Source: JAWLCA01 sp041687395
Lineage (GTDB): Bacteria; Pseudomonadota; Alphaproteobacteria; Rhodobacterales; Rhodobacteraceae
Length of the DNA stretch: 64,000 nt
Assembly: GCA_041687395.1 (NCBI GenBank)
Contig: JAWLCA010000013.1
Location: 58,552 to 122,551, forward strand
Direction: 5' to 3'
In this document: positions 1-7,950 of the stretch, piece after piece
Position numbering within the stretch: the stretch's first letter is position 1
Layout of the letters: every line of letters starts with the position of its first letter
Notes under the pieces: generated by a model
Told to the model about the DNA's origin: nothing
Database searches by the model: none
What the model saw: the letters and a program-made list of their open reading frames with translations, nothing else
Program-made: the position numbers and the translations under genes

Positions 1-331
1 TCTGGCCGAACATGTCCCAGTAGGTCACGGGGAAGCCGCGATACGCAAAATCGGTGTAGCCGATCGTGGCGTTTCGCTTGGCAAAGGCGTCATGCGTCTT
101 GCCCGTCGGGTCGCCAGGCAAACCGATCCCGGCCAGATCCCCCTTGATGTCGGACAGGAAGACCGGAACACCCGCGGCAGAAAAACTCTCGGCCATGATC
201 TGCAGCGTCACGGTCTTTCCCGTACCCGTCGCTCCGGCGATCAAGCCGTGGCGGTTACCATACTTCAGAAGCAGATGCTGCGGCGTGGCGTATCCCTCAC
301 CCCCGCCACCCACGAAAATCCTGTCGCTCAT
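1..331 (-). CDS. HerA-like helicase/ATPase (DUF853 type), N-terminal part
   Basis: Only the first 110 codons lie in the window; the gene continues past the left edge. The protein opens with MSDRIFVGGGG and has a Walker A motif GATGTGKT at about residues 33-40, followed by a segment reading FLSDIKGDLAG, typical of the HerA/DUF853 (YjgR-like) branch of FtsK-HerA ATPases. The ATG at 331 is preceded by a strong GGAGGA at suitable spacing. Members are cytosolic ATPases of unclear role, around 500 residues long. The family call is good; a specific function cannot be given. Confidence 0.8.
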   Translation of the reverse strand, partial: MSDRIFVGGGGEGYATPQHLLLKYGNRHGLIAGATGTGKTVTLQIMAESFSAAGVPVFLSDIKGDLAGIGLPGDPTGKTHDAFAKRNATIGYTDFAYRGFPVTYWDMFGQ

Positions 332-474
332 TGTCTATTCCTCCGCAACTTTCCTGCCCTCATGCCACAGAGCGTGCGCTTCAGACATACATTGTTAACT
401 TCCTTGCGGCAGGATTAACCATATCCGGACAGTTGTCTTGGCGGTTCGGGTGTTACTTCCTCCCTGTTGACTGG

Positions 475-502
475 CCGCGCCCGATCGGGCGCGGTCTTTT
501 TC
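475..502 (+). terminator. Intrinsic terminator 1 upstream of ialB-like gene
   Basis: A perfect 20-bp palindrome, CCGCGCCCGATCGGGCGCGG, occupies 475-494 and is followed by TCTTTTTC. The T-run is only on the plus-strand side, so it would stop rightward transcription. No rightward gene precedes it in the window. Confidence 0.65.
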
Positions 503-550
503 ACATCTTTTCAATTGGTTTCAGCTGGCGGCAACGGGCAAGATTCGCTG

Positions 551-655
551 TTGACGCATGGCGGAGAAGGTCGTAGCGTCCGATCTCAATGAAAGTCGGC
601 CAGTCCGACGGGGAGCGAAAGCAAAGTGGAAGGGCCCTTTTGGGGGCCCTTTTTC
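551..655 (+). ncRNA. Candidate small RNA (promoter-like hexamers to terminator)
   Basis: TTGACG (551-556), a 17-nt spacer and TAGCGT (574-579) resemble a sigma70 promoter. A transcript starting near 587 would contain a short stem GTCGG/CCGAC and end in the stem AGGGCCC/GGGCCCT (631-650) followed by TTTTTC. There is no good ORF inside. The -10 match is weak, so this could instead be a leader fragment. Confidence 0.35.
631..655 (+). terminator. Intrinsic terminator 2 upstream of ialB-like gene
   Basis: The stem AGGGCCC (631-637) pairs with GGGCCCT (644-650) across a TTTTGG loop and runs straight into a T-tract. It terminates rightward transcription about 110 bp before the start chosen for the IalB-family gene. 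Confidence 0.65.
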
Positions 656-768
656 GTTGGCATGTTGCCTGTCGCATGGCCGTGCCGCCAGGCCGGCGAT
701 TACCGGCCTGACAGCCGTAGCCGAGCATGCTAGAGACAGCATCGGAACAGCAGAGCCACAGGATCAAC

Positions 769-1383
769 ATGCTCGAACTGAACAAATCGATCGTCGCCGC
801 CATAGCGGTCTCCCTCGCACTCGCGGTACCGGTTGCGGCGCAACAGGAAACCGAAGCTCCAGCCGCCGAGGGCGAAGCCCCCGAAACCCCAGCGGAGGGC
901 CTGAGCTTGGGCGAGGAAGTAGCGCCCGAACCCTTCGTCGCAGAGGTCTTCGGCGACTGGGAAATGCGGTGCGTCACAACGCCTGAAGGTGACAACTGCA
1001 CCTTGTTCCAGCTCCTGACGGATCAACAGGGCAACAACGTGGCCGAAGTCAGTCTGTTCGGTCTTCCGCCAGGACAGGAGGCCGCAGCTGGCGCAACGAT
1101 CATCACGCCGCTGGAAACGCTGCTGACACAGCAGATCACACTGCAGGTCGACAGTGGTCAGGCGCGCCGTTACCCGTTTTCCTGGTGCAGCCAGATCGGC
1201 TGCTTCGCACGGGTGGGTTTCACCGAAGACGAGGTGAACCAGTTCAAGCGCGGCGCACGCGCCACCTTGATGATCGTACCTGCGGCAGCCCCGGACCAGC
1301 AGGTGCAGTTGAACCTGTCCCTGTCGGGCTTCACCGCCGGGTTCGACGCGGTGAACGCGAAGAACTTCGCCGGTCAGCAGTGA
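769..1383 (+). CDS. Invasion-associated locus B (IalB) family protein
   Basis: Predicted secreted protein of 204 residues. The N-terminus MLELNKSIVAAIAVSLALA followed by VPVAAQ looks like a Sec signal peptide with cleavage after AA-Q. A low-complexity Glu/Pro/Ala linker follows, then the IalB core with FGDWEMRC, a paired-cysteine segment (GDNCTLFQ) and WCSQIGC. IalB-family proteins are small periplasmic or envelope proteins in alphaproteobacteria; outside Bartonella their role is poorly defined. The internal ATG at 769 is preferred over 727 because the signal peptide begins there. Confidence 0.8.
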   Translation: MLELNKSIVAAIAVSLALAVPVAAQQETEAPAAEGEAPETPAEGLSLGEEVAPEPFVAEVFGDWEMRCVTTPEGDNCTLFQLLTDQQGNNVAEVSLFGLPPGQEAAAGATIITPLETLLTQQITLQVDSGQARRYPFSWCSQIGCFARVGFTEDEVNQFKRGARATLMIVPAAAPDQQVQLNLSLSGFTAGFDAVNAKNFAGQQ

Positions 1384-1408
1384 CCTGAACCGGCATGGGC
1401 CGGCCCCG

Positions 1409-2539
1409 TCAGGCGGCCGGCTCGACCGCTGGTCTTGGCACGTAGGCGACCTCGGACAGATTGACCGCGCGACCGCTTCTTGCCGATTCCTGCGCCGCAA
1501 GGCCCATGGCCACGGCCCACCAGCCGTCATCGAGCGACACTTCGGGTGCTCCCTCTCCCCTGACGACCGCGTTGAAGCGGGCGTGCTGGTAGTAAGTGGA
1601 ACCATTGTGGTCGCCCGCCAGTAGAAGAACCGGGTCGATCGGAAGCTCCAGGACGCGCGGCCCCTTCGGCGCGCGCGGGCTGACGATCAATTGCGGTGTC
1701 GGGGGGGTGCCGAGATCCCTCGGCCAGAACCGAGTCGGCCCGGGGACGAGACATTCGATCTTCCCGTTGGGTCCGATGGCGCAGATCTCTTCCTGGTAGC
1801 GGCTGCCTTCGGCGAACATGCACAACTCCAACATCGCGCGCGTGCCGCGCGAGAATTCGACCATGGCATAGCCGTGATCCCAGATGTCTGGCGCCTGCCC
1901 GGCGATTCGTTCTTCGCGGTGGTTCACGGCCTGCCCGGCGCTTGCCATGATGAGCACGGGGTCATCGCCAAGGATCAGCCGCATCAGGTCGAAGAAATGA
2001 CAGCATTTCTCGACAAAGGTGCCACCTGTCCGCGCGTTGAAGCGGTTCCAGCCACCGACCTTTTCAAGAAATGGGAAGCGATGCTCGCGGATTGTGAGCA
2101 TGCTGACGCCTCCGGTCGCGGTCGTTGCCTGCGCGATCAGGGCCGCGACGGGCGGCATGTAGCGGTATTCCATGGCCACCCAGATCGGCGCCGGGTAGCT
2201 GTCGCGCAGCGTGGCAAGCCGCGCCGCGTCGGAGGAGTTGGTGAAAAGCGGCTTCTCCACCAGAAGCGGCAAGGGCCGTGTGGCGGCGATCTGTTCGATC
2301 TGGTCCAGATGAAAGTCGTTCGGGCTGGCGATAAGAATGGCGTCCAATTCTGGCCCGGCCAGCAACTCGGCGATCGAACCGACCATCCGCGCCTCCGGCG
2401 CGATCAGGGCTGCCGCCGCGCGCATCCCTGCGTCCGGCTCGAAGATCGCCATCACGCACGCGTCCTGAACCAGCGCGATGTTGCGCAGGTGCTCCTGCCC
2501 CATCATGCCGCAGCCGATCATCCCGTAGTTTGTCTTCAT
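1409..2539 (-). CDS. Gfo/Idh/MocA-family NAD(P)-dependent oxidoreductase
   Basis: A 376-residue Rossmann oxidoreductase. The N-terminus MKTNYGMIGCGMMGQEH carries the dinucleotide-binding GxGxxG-like turn, ILIASPNDFH marks strand 4, and LLVEKPLF contains the family's EKP motif with the conserved lysine. Family members oxidise sugars, inositols or related polyols, and the substrate cannot be told from sequence. The ATG at 2539 matches the family N-terminus; longer upstream frames have no such domain. It lies 10 bp downstream of the GntR regulator on the same strand and probably shares its transcript. It may act on a product of the divergent monooxygenase/TRAP cluster. Confidence 0.85.
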   Translation of the reverse strand: MKTNYGMIGCGMMGQEHLRNIALVQDACVMAIFEPDAGMRAAAALIAPEARMVGSIAELLAGPELDAILIASPNDFHLDQIEQIAATRPLPLLVEKPLFTNSSDAARLATLRDSYPAPIWVAMEYRYMPPVAALIAQATTATGGVSMLTIREHRFPFLEKVGGWNRFNARTGGTFVEKCCHFFDLMRLILGDDPVLIMASAGQAVNHREERIAGQAPDIWDHGYAMVEFSRGTRAMLELCMFAEGSRYQEEICAIGPNGKIECLVPGPTRFWPRDLGTPPTPQLIVSPRAPKGPRVLELPIDPVLLLAGDHNGSTYYQHARFNAVVRGEGAPEVSLDDGWWAVAMGLAAQESARSGRAVNLSEVAYVPRPAVEPAA

Positions 2540-2549
2540 CCCCGTTGCC

Positions 2550-3254
2550 CTATCTGAGACGCGCCACATAGCGCACCGTTTGATCGTCAAACCAGGTACG
2601 CGAGGCTTCCGCCCGTGCACCATCCTGAGCCCAAGAAATCCGCACCACGTGCCCGACGCGCTCACCACGCGCGCGCGGAAAGCACGGCGGCGCCCACTCG
2701 GGAACCGGCTGCACGTCGATCCTGTCTTCGGCCCGGGCGATCCAGAAGCCGAGCCGCGTGCGATAGTAGAGATAGAGCGACTCGGACAGGTCTGATACGT
2801 CGATCCGAGGGGTGTAGCTGCCGTCCAGCCAGATCTCTTCCACGGCCCCCGGTTTGCCTGACAGAAATCGGAGGCGGCGGATCCGATGCGCGTCGGGCGC
2901 AGATCCGAAGTCCGGAAGGTCGTCGGGTTTCGGCAGCCTTGCGACCGACAGCACCTGCGCAGTCGGTAAGCCGCCCCCCTCGGCAAGCTCCAGACGGAAG
3001 AAGGCATAGACACTGTCCATCCCTGTCCGGGCGCGAACGTAGTTTCCGGACCCTTGAACCCGCTCCAAAAACCCTTTCTCCGTCAGGTCTGCCAGCGCCC
3101 GGCGCAGGGTTCCGATTGCGATTCCGAATTGCGCGGCCATCTCGCGTTCGGGCGGCAGGCGTTCCCCATCCAGCAACCGACCGGCAGCAATCTCGCGGAT
3201 CAGCATTTCACTGATCTGCTGATAAAGTGGCAGAGAACCGGTTTCAGGCGCCAT
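2550..3254 (-). CDS. GntR-family regulator with UTRA domain (HutC subfamily)
   Basis: A 234-residue transcription regulator. The first ~75 residues form a GntR winged helix (LPLYQQISEMLIREI, then LPPEREMAAQFGIAIGTLR and a GSGNYV wing end), and the rest matches a UTRA ligand-binding domain. The ATG at 3254 is preferred. An upstream GTG at 3281 would add nine residues, but that segment overlaps one arm of an inverted repeat (3272-3317) that looks like the operator. The position between the Gfo/Idh gene and the divergent LLM-TRAP operon makes it the likely local, autoregulated repressor. The effector is unknown. Confidence 0.85.
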   Translation of the reverse strand: MAPETGSLPLYQQISEMLIREIAAGRLLDGERLPPEREMAAQFGIAIGTLRRALADLTEKGFLERVQGSGNYVRARTGMDSVYAFFRLELAEGGGLPTAQVLSVARLPKPDDLPDFGSAPDAHRIRRLRFLSGKPGAVEEIWLDGSYTPRIDVSDLSESLYLYYRTRLGFWIARAEDRIDVQPVPEWAPPCFPRARGERVGHVVRISWAQDGARAEASRTWFDDQTVRYVARLR

Positions 3255-3271
3255 CCGAACCTGGAAAAAAA

Positions 3272-3317
3272 ATTGTTGCACGATTGATCTACATCATGGC
3301 AAACGGAGTGCAACAAT
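3272..3317. promoter_or_regulatory. Putative GntR operator: 10-bp inverted repeat
   Basis: ATTGTTGCAC (3272-3281) and GTGCAACAAT (3308-3317) are perfect inverse complements separated by 26 bp, so the arm centres are 36 bp apart. The pair fills the divergent spacer between the GntR regulator and the LLM monooxygenase, where promoters for both directions must lie. Binding by the adjacent GntR protein is an inference. Confidence 0.55.
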
Positions 3318-3344
3318 ATTCTGCATCTGAGGCTGGGGGATTCG

Positions 3345-4502
3345 ATGGCAGTTGTGCCGGTGACGTCAGCCGACCTCGACGCGTCCGAGGTCTCGTGGTT
3401 CGCGGCCCTCTGTTCCGACGATTATCGATACCTCGGCGTACCCGACGGCGCGTTGCGCTCCAGTTGGGAGCATTGCTCGAACATTGTGAAAACCGCCGAA
3501 ACGCAAGGCTTCCGCAACATCCTGTGCCCCTCGTCCTATCAGGTGGGCCAGGACACGCTGACCTTCGTCGCCGGGTGTGCCCCGATCACCAGCAAGATCA
3601 ATCTGCTGGCGGCAATTCGCTGTGGAGAGCTTCATCCGATCATGCTGGCACGCACGGTCGCGACGCTGGATCACATGCTCAAGGGTAGGCTTACGCTGAA
3701 CGTCATCTCATCCGACTTTCCCGGCGAAAAGGTCGACAGCGCCTTCCGTTACCAGCGCAGCCACGAGGTGGTGGAGATTCTGCGCCAAGCCTGGACACGC
3801 GACACCATCGATCACGAAGGCGAGGTCTATCAGTTCAAGGGTCTCACCACCGACCCGGCGAAACCCTATCAGCAGAACGGTGGCCCCCTGCTCTACTTTG
3901 GCGGCTACAGCCCCGATGCGCTGGAGTTGTGCGGCGCACAGTGCGACGTTTACCTGATGTGGCCCGAGACGAAGGAGCAACTGGCCGCACGCATGCAAGC
4001 GGTGCACGAACGCGCGGCCGCCCATGGGCGTACGCTCGACTATGGCCTACGGGTCCACATGATCGTCCGCGACACTGAAGCGGAGGCTAAGGAATATGCC
4101 GAAGAACTGGTGTCGAAGCTGGACGACGAATATGGTCGATTGATCCGCGAGCGCGCGCATGATGCGGGCAGCCTTGGCGTCTCGCATCAGGCGCGGGCGC
4201 GGGAACTTGCCGACCAGTTCGGCTACATCGAACCCCATTTGTGGACGGGCATCGGGCGGGCAAGATCGGGGTGCGGCGCAGCACTGGTCGGATCGGCGGA
4301 TCAGGTTATGTCCGAAATCGAGGCGTACCGGAAAATGGGCATTCGTGCCTTCATCTTCTCCGGCTATCCTCATCTTGACGAGTGCGAACACTTCGGACGA
4401 CTCGTCATGCCGGAACTGAAAACCTGCTCGCTGCCCGAGGAATACGGGCGCGTGCCAATCGAAACCCCGGCGACGCCGCTGGGGGTGGGAGAGCGCCGCT
4501 GA
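3345..4502 (+). CDS. LLM-class flavin-dependent monooxygenase (SsuD-like)
   Basis: A 385-residue protein of the bacterial luciferase/alkanesulfonate monooxygenase superfamily. Recognisable segments are the early SWFAAL strand, the AAIRCGELHP region, RLTLNVISSDFPGE (FMN phosphate region of SsuD-like enzymes) and LYFGGYSPDALEL. Such enzymes use reduced FMN and O2 to oxidise or cleave an organic substrate, often sulfonates, sulfides or amines. It is first in a tightly coupled set with an aldo/keto reductase, a flavin reductase (its probable FMNH2 supplier) and a TRAP transporter. The substrate is unknown. The ATG at 3345 follows a purine-rich GAGGCTGGGGG. Confidence 0.85.
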   Translation: MAVVPVTSADLDASEVSWFAALCSDDYRYLGVPDGALRSSWEHCSNIVKTAETQGFRNILCPSSYQVGQDTLTFVAGCAPITSKINLLAAIRCGELHPIMLARTVATLDHMLKGRLTLNVISSDFPGEKVDSAFRYQRSHEVVEILRQAWTRDTIDHEGEVYQFKGLTTDPAKPYQQNGGPLLYFGGYSPDALELCGAQCDVYLMWPETKEQLAARMQAVHERAAAHGRTLDYGLRVHMIVRDTEAEAKEYAEELVSKLDDEYGRLIRERAHDAGSLGVSHQARARELADQFGYIEPHLWTGIGRARSGCGAALVGSADQVMSEIEAYRKMGIRAFIFSGYPHLDECEHFGRLVMPELKTCSLPEEYGRVPIETPATPLGVGERR

Positions 4503-5395
4503 TGGAACGGATCGAACTGGCCGAGGGGCTCGAATTCAGCCGCATCGTCTACGGGATGTGGCGGCTGGGCGACGATGTCGACCGCAGCGCGGCCCATGTC
4601 CAGGCCAAGATCGAAGCCTGTCTGGAGCAGGGCATCACCACCTTCGACCAAGCCGACATCTATGGCGATTACGAATCCGAGACGATCCTGGGTCAGTGCC
4701 TGAAGGATCAGCCCTCGCTTCGCGCAGGAATGGAAATCGTGACGAAATGCGACATCATGCTGATTTCGGGCAAGTACCCGGACCGGCGGGTGAAACATTA
4801 CGACACCTCGGCGGCGCATATCACCGCATCGGCCGAGGCGAGCCTCCGGCACATGGGGATCGAGACGATCGATGTGCTGCTGCTGCACCGGCCCGACCCG
4901 CTGATGGACCATCTGGAGACCGGCCGCGCGCTGGACGATCTGGTGGACAGCGGCAAGGTGCGCGCGATCGGCGTCTCGAACTTCAAGCCGCACGACTGGA
5001 ACCTGCTGCAATCGGCGATGGAACAGCTGCTTGTCACCAACCAGATCGAGGTAAGCCTGCTGGCGCCGGAGGCTTTCACGAACGGCGACGTGGCATTCCT
5101 GCAGGAACGCGGCATCCCGCCCATGGCCTGGTCGCCGCTGGCTGGCGGACGCTTGTTCGAGCCGGAGAACGGCACACTGCGTGCCTCGCTGGCCGAGGTG
5201 GGTGAAAAATGGGGAGTGGACGAGACCGCCGTCGCCGTTGCGTGGCTTCTGGCGCATCCGTCCATGGTCCTGCCGGTCATGGGGACCAACAACCTTGATC
5301 GGATCCGACGGTTTTCGGACGCGACCAAGGTCGCGATGGACCGCGAAACCTGGTTTGACCTCTACACGCTCGGCCTTGGGCACGAGGTGCCATGA
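4502..5395 (+). CDS. Aldo/keto reductase (YdhF-like)
   Basis: A 297-residue AKR. The catalytic tetrad is visible as Asp49 and Tyr54 (FDQADIYG), Lys82 (VTKCD) and His129 (LLLHRP). The DIYGDYESE segment resembles the YdhF group (COG4989). The enzyme would reduce an aldehyde or ketone, or oxidise the reverse, with NADPH. Its ATG overlaps the stop of the monooxygenase gene by one base (TGATG), indicating translational coupling. It may process the carbonyl product of the monooxygenase; this is inference. Confidence 0.87.
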   Translation: MERIELAEGLEFSRIVYGMWRLGDDVDRSAAHVQAKIEACLEQGITTFDQADIYGDYESETILGQCLKDQPSLRAGMEIVTKCDIMLISGKYPDRRVKHYDTSAAHITASAEASLRHMGIETIDVLLLHRPDPLMDHLETGRALDDLVDSGKVRAIGVSNFKPHDWNLLQSAMEQLLVTNQIEVSLLAPEAFTNGDVAFLQERGIPPMAWSPLAGGRLFEPENGTLRASLAEVGEKWGVDETAVAVAWLLAHPSMVLPVMGTNNLDRIRRFSDATKVAMDRETWFDLYTLGLGHEVP

Positions 5396-5916
5396 TGGCT
5401 GACGGAGGACTTGGTCAGGACATGCAAGATTTCACTCCTGGCCCCAACACGGCGCGCGACCTTCGCGACGCGATGGGCCGGTTTGCGACAGGCGTGACCG
5501 TGATCACGACGCGGGGCGCGGACGGCCCCGTTGGGATAACAGCCAACAGCTTTGCCTCGGTTTCTCTCGACCCGCCGCTGGTGCTTTGGGCACCGGGAAA
5601 ATTCTCGCGCCGGTTCGAGTACTTTGTCGAGGCACCGCACTTCGCGATACATGTTCTTGGTCTCGAGCAGGCCGAACTTGGCTACCACTTTGCGCGCAAC
5701 GGCTTCGATTTCGACTTGCCCGGCCTCACGTCAAGCGCGGAGGGAACCCCTCTGCTGTCTGGCTGCCTGGCGCGGTTCGACTGCCGCCTGGCGGCGTCGC
5801 ACGACGCCGGTGACCATGCCATCGTCGTCGGTCATGTGCTGCGGGCCAGCTTGCGCGAAGGGGAGCCGCTCGTATTCTCGCAGGGCAGATACGGGGGCTT
5901 TGACGCGAAGGACTGA
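5392..5916 (+). CDS. Flavin reductase family protein
   Basis: A 174-residue FMN-binding split-barrel protein of the HpaC/DIM6 type. The core MGRFATGVTVITT, followed by GITANSFASVSLDPPLVLW, is diagnostic, and the ending GRYGGFD is typical of the family. It is expected to make FMNH2 with NAD(P)H for the LLM monooxygenase encoded two genes upstream. The start overlaps the previous stop (ATGATG at 5392-5397), so either ATG may be used. Coupled order monooxygenase-AKR-reductase supports a two-component monooxygenase. Confidence 0.9.
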   Translation: MMADGGLGQDMQDFTPGPNTARDLRDAMGRFATGVTVITTRGADGPVGITANSFASVSLDPPLVLWAPGKFSRRFEYFVEAPHFAIHVLGLEQAELGYHFARNGFDFDLPGLTSSAEGTPLLSGCLARFDCRLAASHDAGDHAIVVGHVLRASLREGEPLVFSQGRYGGFDAKD

Positions 5917-5986
5917 TCGACCGCAAGGGGGCGACAGGACCCCGGTCATGCCCCGCGACGGGGCGGGAGGGAGAGGGAGGACCGTC

Positions 5987-6637
5987 ATGGGAGCATTGCT
6001 TGCCCTGCTGACACCGTTGCGTCTGCTGAACGAAACGCTTCTGGCGGCCGGGCGCGCAGTGGGAATCGTGTGCGTGGCGCTGATGGTCGCGGCGATACTG
6101 ATCCAGGTGTTCTTTCGCTACGTGCTTGGCAACGCACTGCCCTGGCCAGACGAGGCCGCGCGCTTTCTGATGCTGTGGATGACCGGGCTGATGGCGCCCA
6201 TGGCCTTCCGCCGCGGCGGCTTCGTGGCAATCGACATGGTGGTGCGTGCCCTGCCCCTTCGTCTTGGCGCCATCCTGTCTCTTGCGCTTCTCTGCCTATC
6301 ACTTCTGGTCCTGGTGGTTGGCTTTCGCATCGGCGCAAACGAGGTCTGCGGCTTCGGTGGTCGGTTCGATACCGTTTCGCTCTACGTGCCCGACGCTGGC
6401 GTGCGGGTGAACATGGCGGCGATCTGCGGCTTCGACATCATCAATGCGTTCTCGATCGCCGAAACCCGCGGCTGGATGAAGGTGCCGCGCTGGTGGATGA
6501 TGCTGTCGATCCACGTTGGTGTCGGGCTGATGATTCTGGTCTGCGTCGAGTTGATCCTGCGCAATCTCGTCTCTCTTCTCGGCGGCGCACACCGGCTGCC
6601 CGTGATCCGCGGCGCAGAGATGGCGGGGGCCGAGTGA
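5987..6637 (+). CDS. TRAP transporter small membrane subunit (DctQ type)
   Basis: A 216-residue membrane protein with four predicted helices, including IVCVALMVAAILIQVFFRYV and the conserved WPDEAARFLMLW segment of DctQ proteins. It pairs with the large permease encoded directly after it. The ATG at 5987 follows GGGAGGGAGAGGGAGG, a strong ribosome site; longer frames upstream overlap the flavin reductase gene. Its stop overlaps the dctM start. Confidence 0.9.
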   Translation: MGALLALLTPLRLLNETLLAAGRAVGIVCVALMVAAILIQVFFRYVLGNALPWPDEAARFLMLWMTGLMAPMAFRRGGFVAIDMVVRALPLRLGAILSLALLCLSLLVLVVGFRIGANEVCGFGGRFDTVSLYVPDAGVRVNMAAICGFDIINAFSIAETRGWMKVPRWWMMLSIHVGVGLMILVCVELILRNLVSLLGGAHRLPVIRGAEMAGAE

Positions 6638-7926
6638 TGCTGGTCCTCTTCCTTCCGATGTTCCTGATTTTCCTGCTGATCGGCCTGCCGGTGTTCTTCG
6701 GGCTGATCGCCGCGCCCGGGATCCTGTTGTGGCTGAACGGACAGGAGCGCGACATCGTGCTCTTGTATCGCAACGTTTACAACGGCATGGACAGCTTCCC
6801 CCTGATGGCGATCCCGTTCTTCATGCTGGCGGGCGAACTGATGAACCGCGGCGGCATCACCATGCGGCTGGTCGAATTCGCACAGGCCCTGATGGGGCAT
6901 CTGCGCGGCGGGCTTGCCCATGTGAACGTGCTGTCGTCGATGCTGTTTGCGGGTCTGTCCGGGTCGGCGGTGGCCGACACCTCTGCACTCGGGTCCATGC
7001 TGATCCCGGCGATGGAGAAGAATGGCTATACGCGACGGTTCGCTGCCGCGATCACCGCAGCCAGCTCGGTCATCGGGCCGATCATCCCGCCCTCGGGCAT
7101 CATGATCATCTACGCCTATGTCATGGGCGAAAGCGTTGCCGCGCTGTTCCTCGCCGGAATCGTTCCGGGGATCATGGTGGGCCTCGGCCTGATGGTGATG
7201 ATCAAGCTGATGGCCGACAGATATGATTTCCCCGTGGCCACCCGCCGCTACACCTGGGGCGAGAAGGGCCAGGCGAGCCTCAAGGCCTTCTTCCCGCTGT
7301 TGACCCCGGTGATCATCCTGGGCGGCATCCTTGCCGGTGTCTTCACCCCGACCGAGGCGGCGGCCGTCGCGGTCGGTTATGCGATGCTGATCGGGCTTTT
7401 CGTTTTGCGCACGCTGAAGTTTTCCGAACTGCCCGACGTGATGGGGCGTGCCGGTCTGACGTCTGCCGTCGTTCTGCTGCTGGTGGGCGCGGCCATGGCG
7501 TTCAAGACGGTGGTCAGCCTTTCGCATGCACCAGAGATGCTCGCCGGGATCATCCTCGGGCTGTCCGAGAACCCGTTGATCCTGCTGTTCCTGATCAACA
7601 TCCTGCTGTTCATCGTCGGCATGTTTCTGGACGCCGGCCCGGCGATCATCATCCTTGGCCCGATTCTCGGGCCCATATTCACCTCGATGGGCGTCGATCC
7701 GGTGCATTTCGCCATCATCATGTCGGTAAACCTGACGGTCGGACTGGCGACACCGCCGATGGGGCTCGTGCTGTTCGTGGCCTCTTCCGTCTCGGGTGAG
7801 CGGGTGGAATCGATCGCCCGTGCCATCCTGCCGTTCCTGGCCGTAGAGGTCATCGTGATCTTCCTGATCACTTACTTTCCGGCCTTTTCGCTTACTGTCC
7901 CGCGGCTCGCGGGATTCATGAACTGA
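6637..7926 (+). CDS. TRAP transporter large permease subunit (DctM type)
   Basis: A 429-residue polytopic permease of the DctM/TRAP-T family. Typical features are PFFMLAGELMNRGGI, the GLSGSAVADTSALGS segment, IGPIIPPSG, PTEAAAVAVGY and GLATPPMG. It moves a ligand, usually a carboxylate, in with Na+. The start codon overlaps the dctQ stop (TGATG). Likely substrates are organic acids or sulfonates feeding the monooxygenase, but the specificity cannot be read from the permease. Confidence 0.93.
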   Translation: MLVLFLPMFLIFLLIGLPVFFGLIAAPGILLWLNGQERDIVLLYRNVYNGMDSFPLMAIPFFMLAGELMNRGGITMRLVEFAQALMGHLRGGLAHVNVLSSMLFAGLSGSAVADTSALGSMLIPAMEKNGYTRRFAAAITAASSVIGPIIPPSGIMIIYAYVMGESVAALFLAGIVPGIMVGLGLMVMIKLMADRYDFPVATRRYTWGEKGQASLKAFFPLLTPVIILGGILAGVFTPTEAAAVAVGYAMLIGLFVLRTLKFSELPDVMGRAGLTSAVVLLLVGAAMAFKTVVSLSHAPEMLAGIILGLSENPLILLFLINILLFIVGMFLDAGPAIIILGPILGPIFTSMGVDPVHFAIIMSVNLTVGLATPPMGLVLFVASSVSGERVESIARAILPFLAVEVIVIFLITYFPAFSLTVPRLAGFMN

Positions 7927-7950
7927 CTTCAGACAACAGGGAGGACCAGA

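Larger units (their letters stand above)
332..768. other. 437-bp structured non-coding spacer
   Basis: No convincing reading frame is found here. The spacer lies between the divergently transcribed HerA-like and IalB-family genes. It holds two intrinsic-terminator-like hairpins on the plus strand (475-502 and 631-655) and a further perfect 7-bp stem without a T-run, AGGCCGG/CCGGCCT, at about 691-710. Two plus-strand terminators with no upstream coding gene suggest one or two short untranslated transcripts. Confidence 0.6.

Noticed and set aside
2540..3013. N-terminal extension of the Gfo/Idh gene
   Set aside because: This part is a shadow frame of the GntR gene; the Rossmann motif begins at the ATG at 2539.
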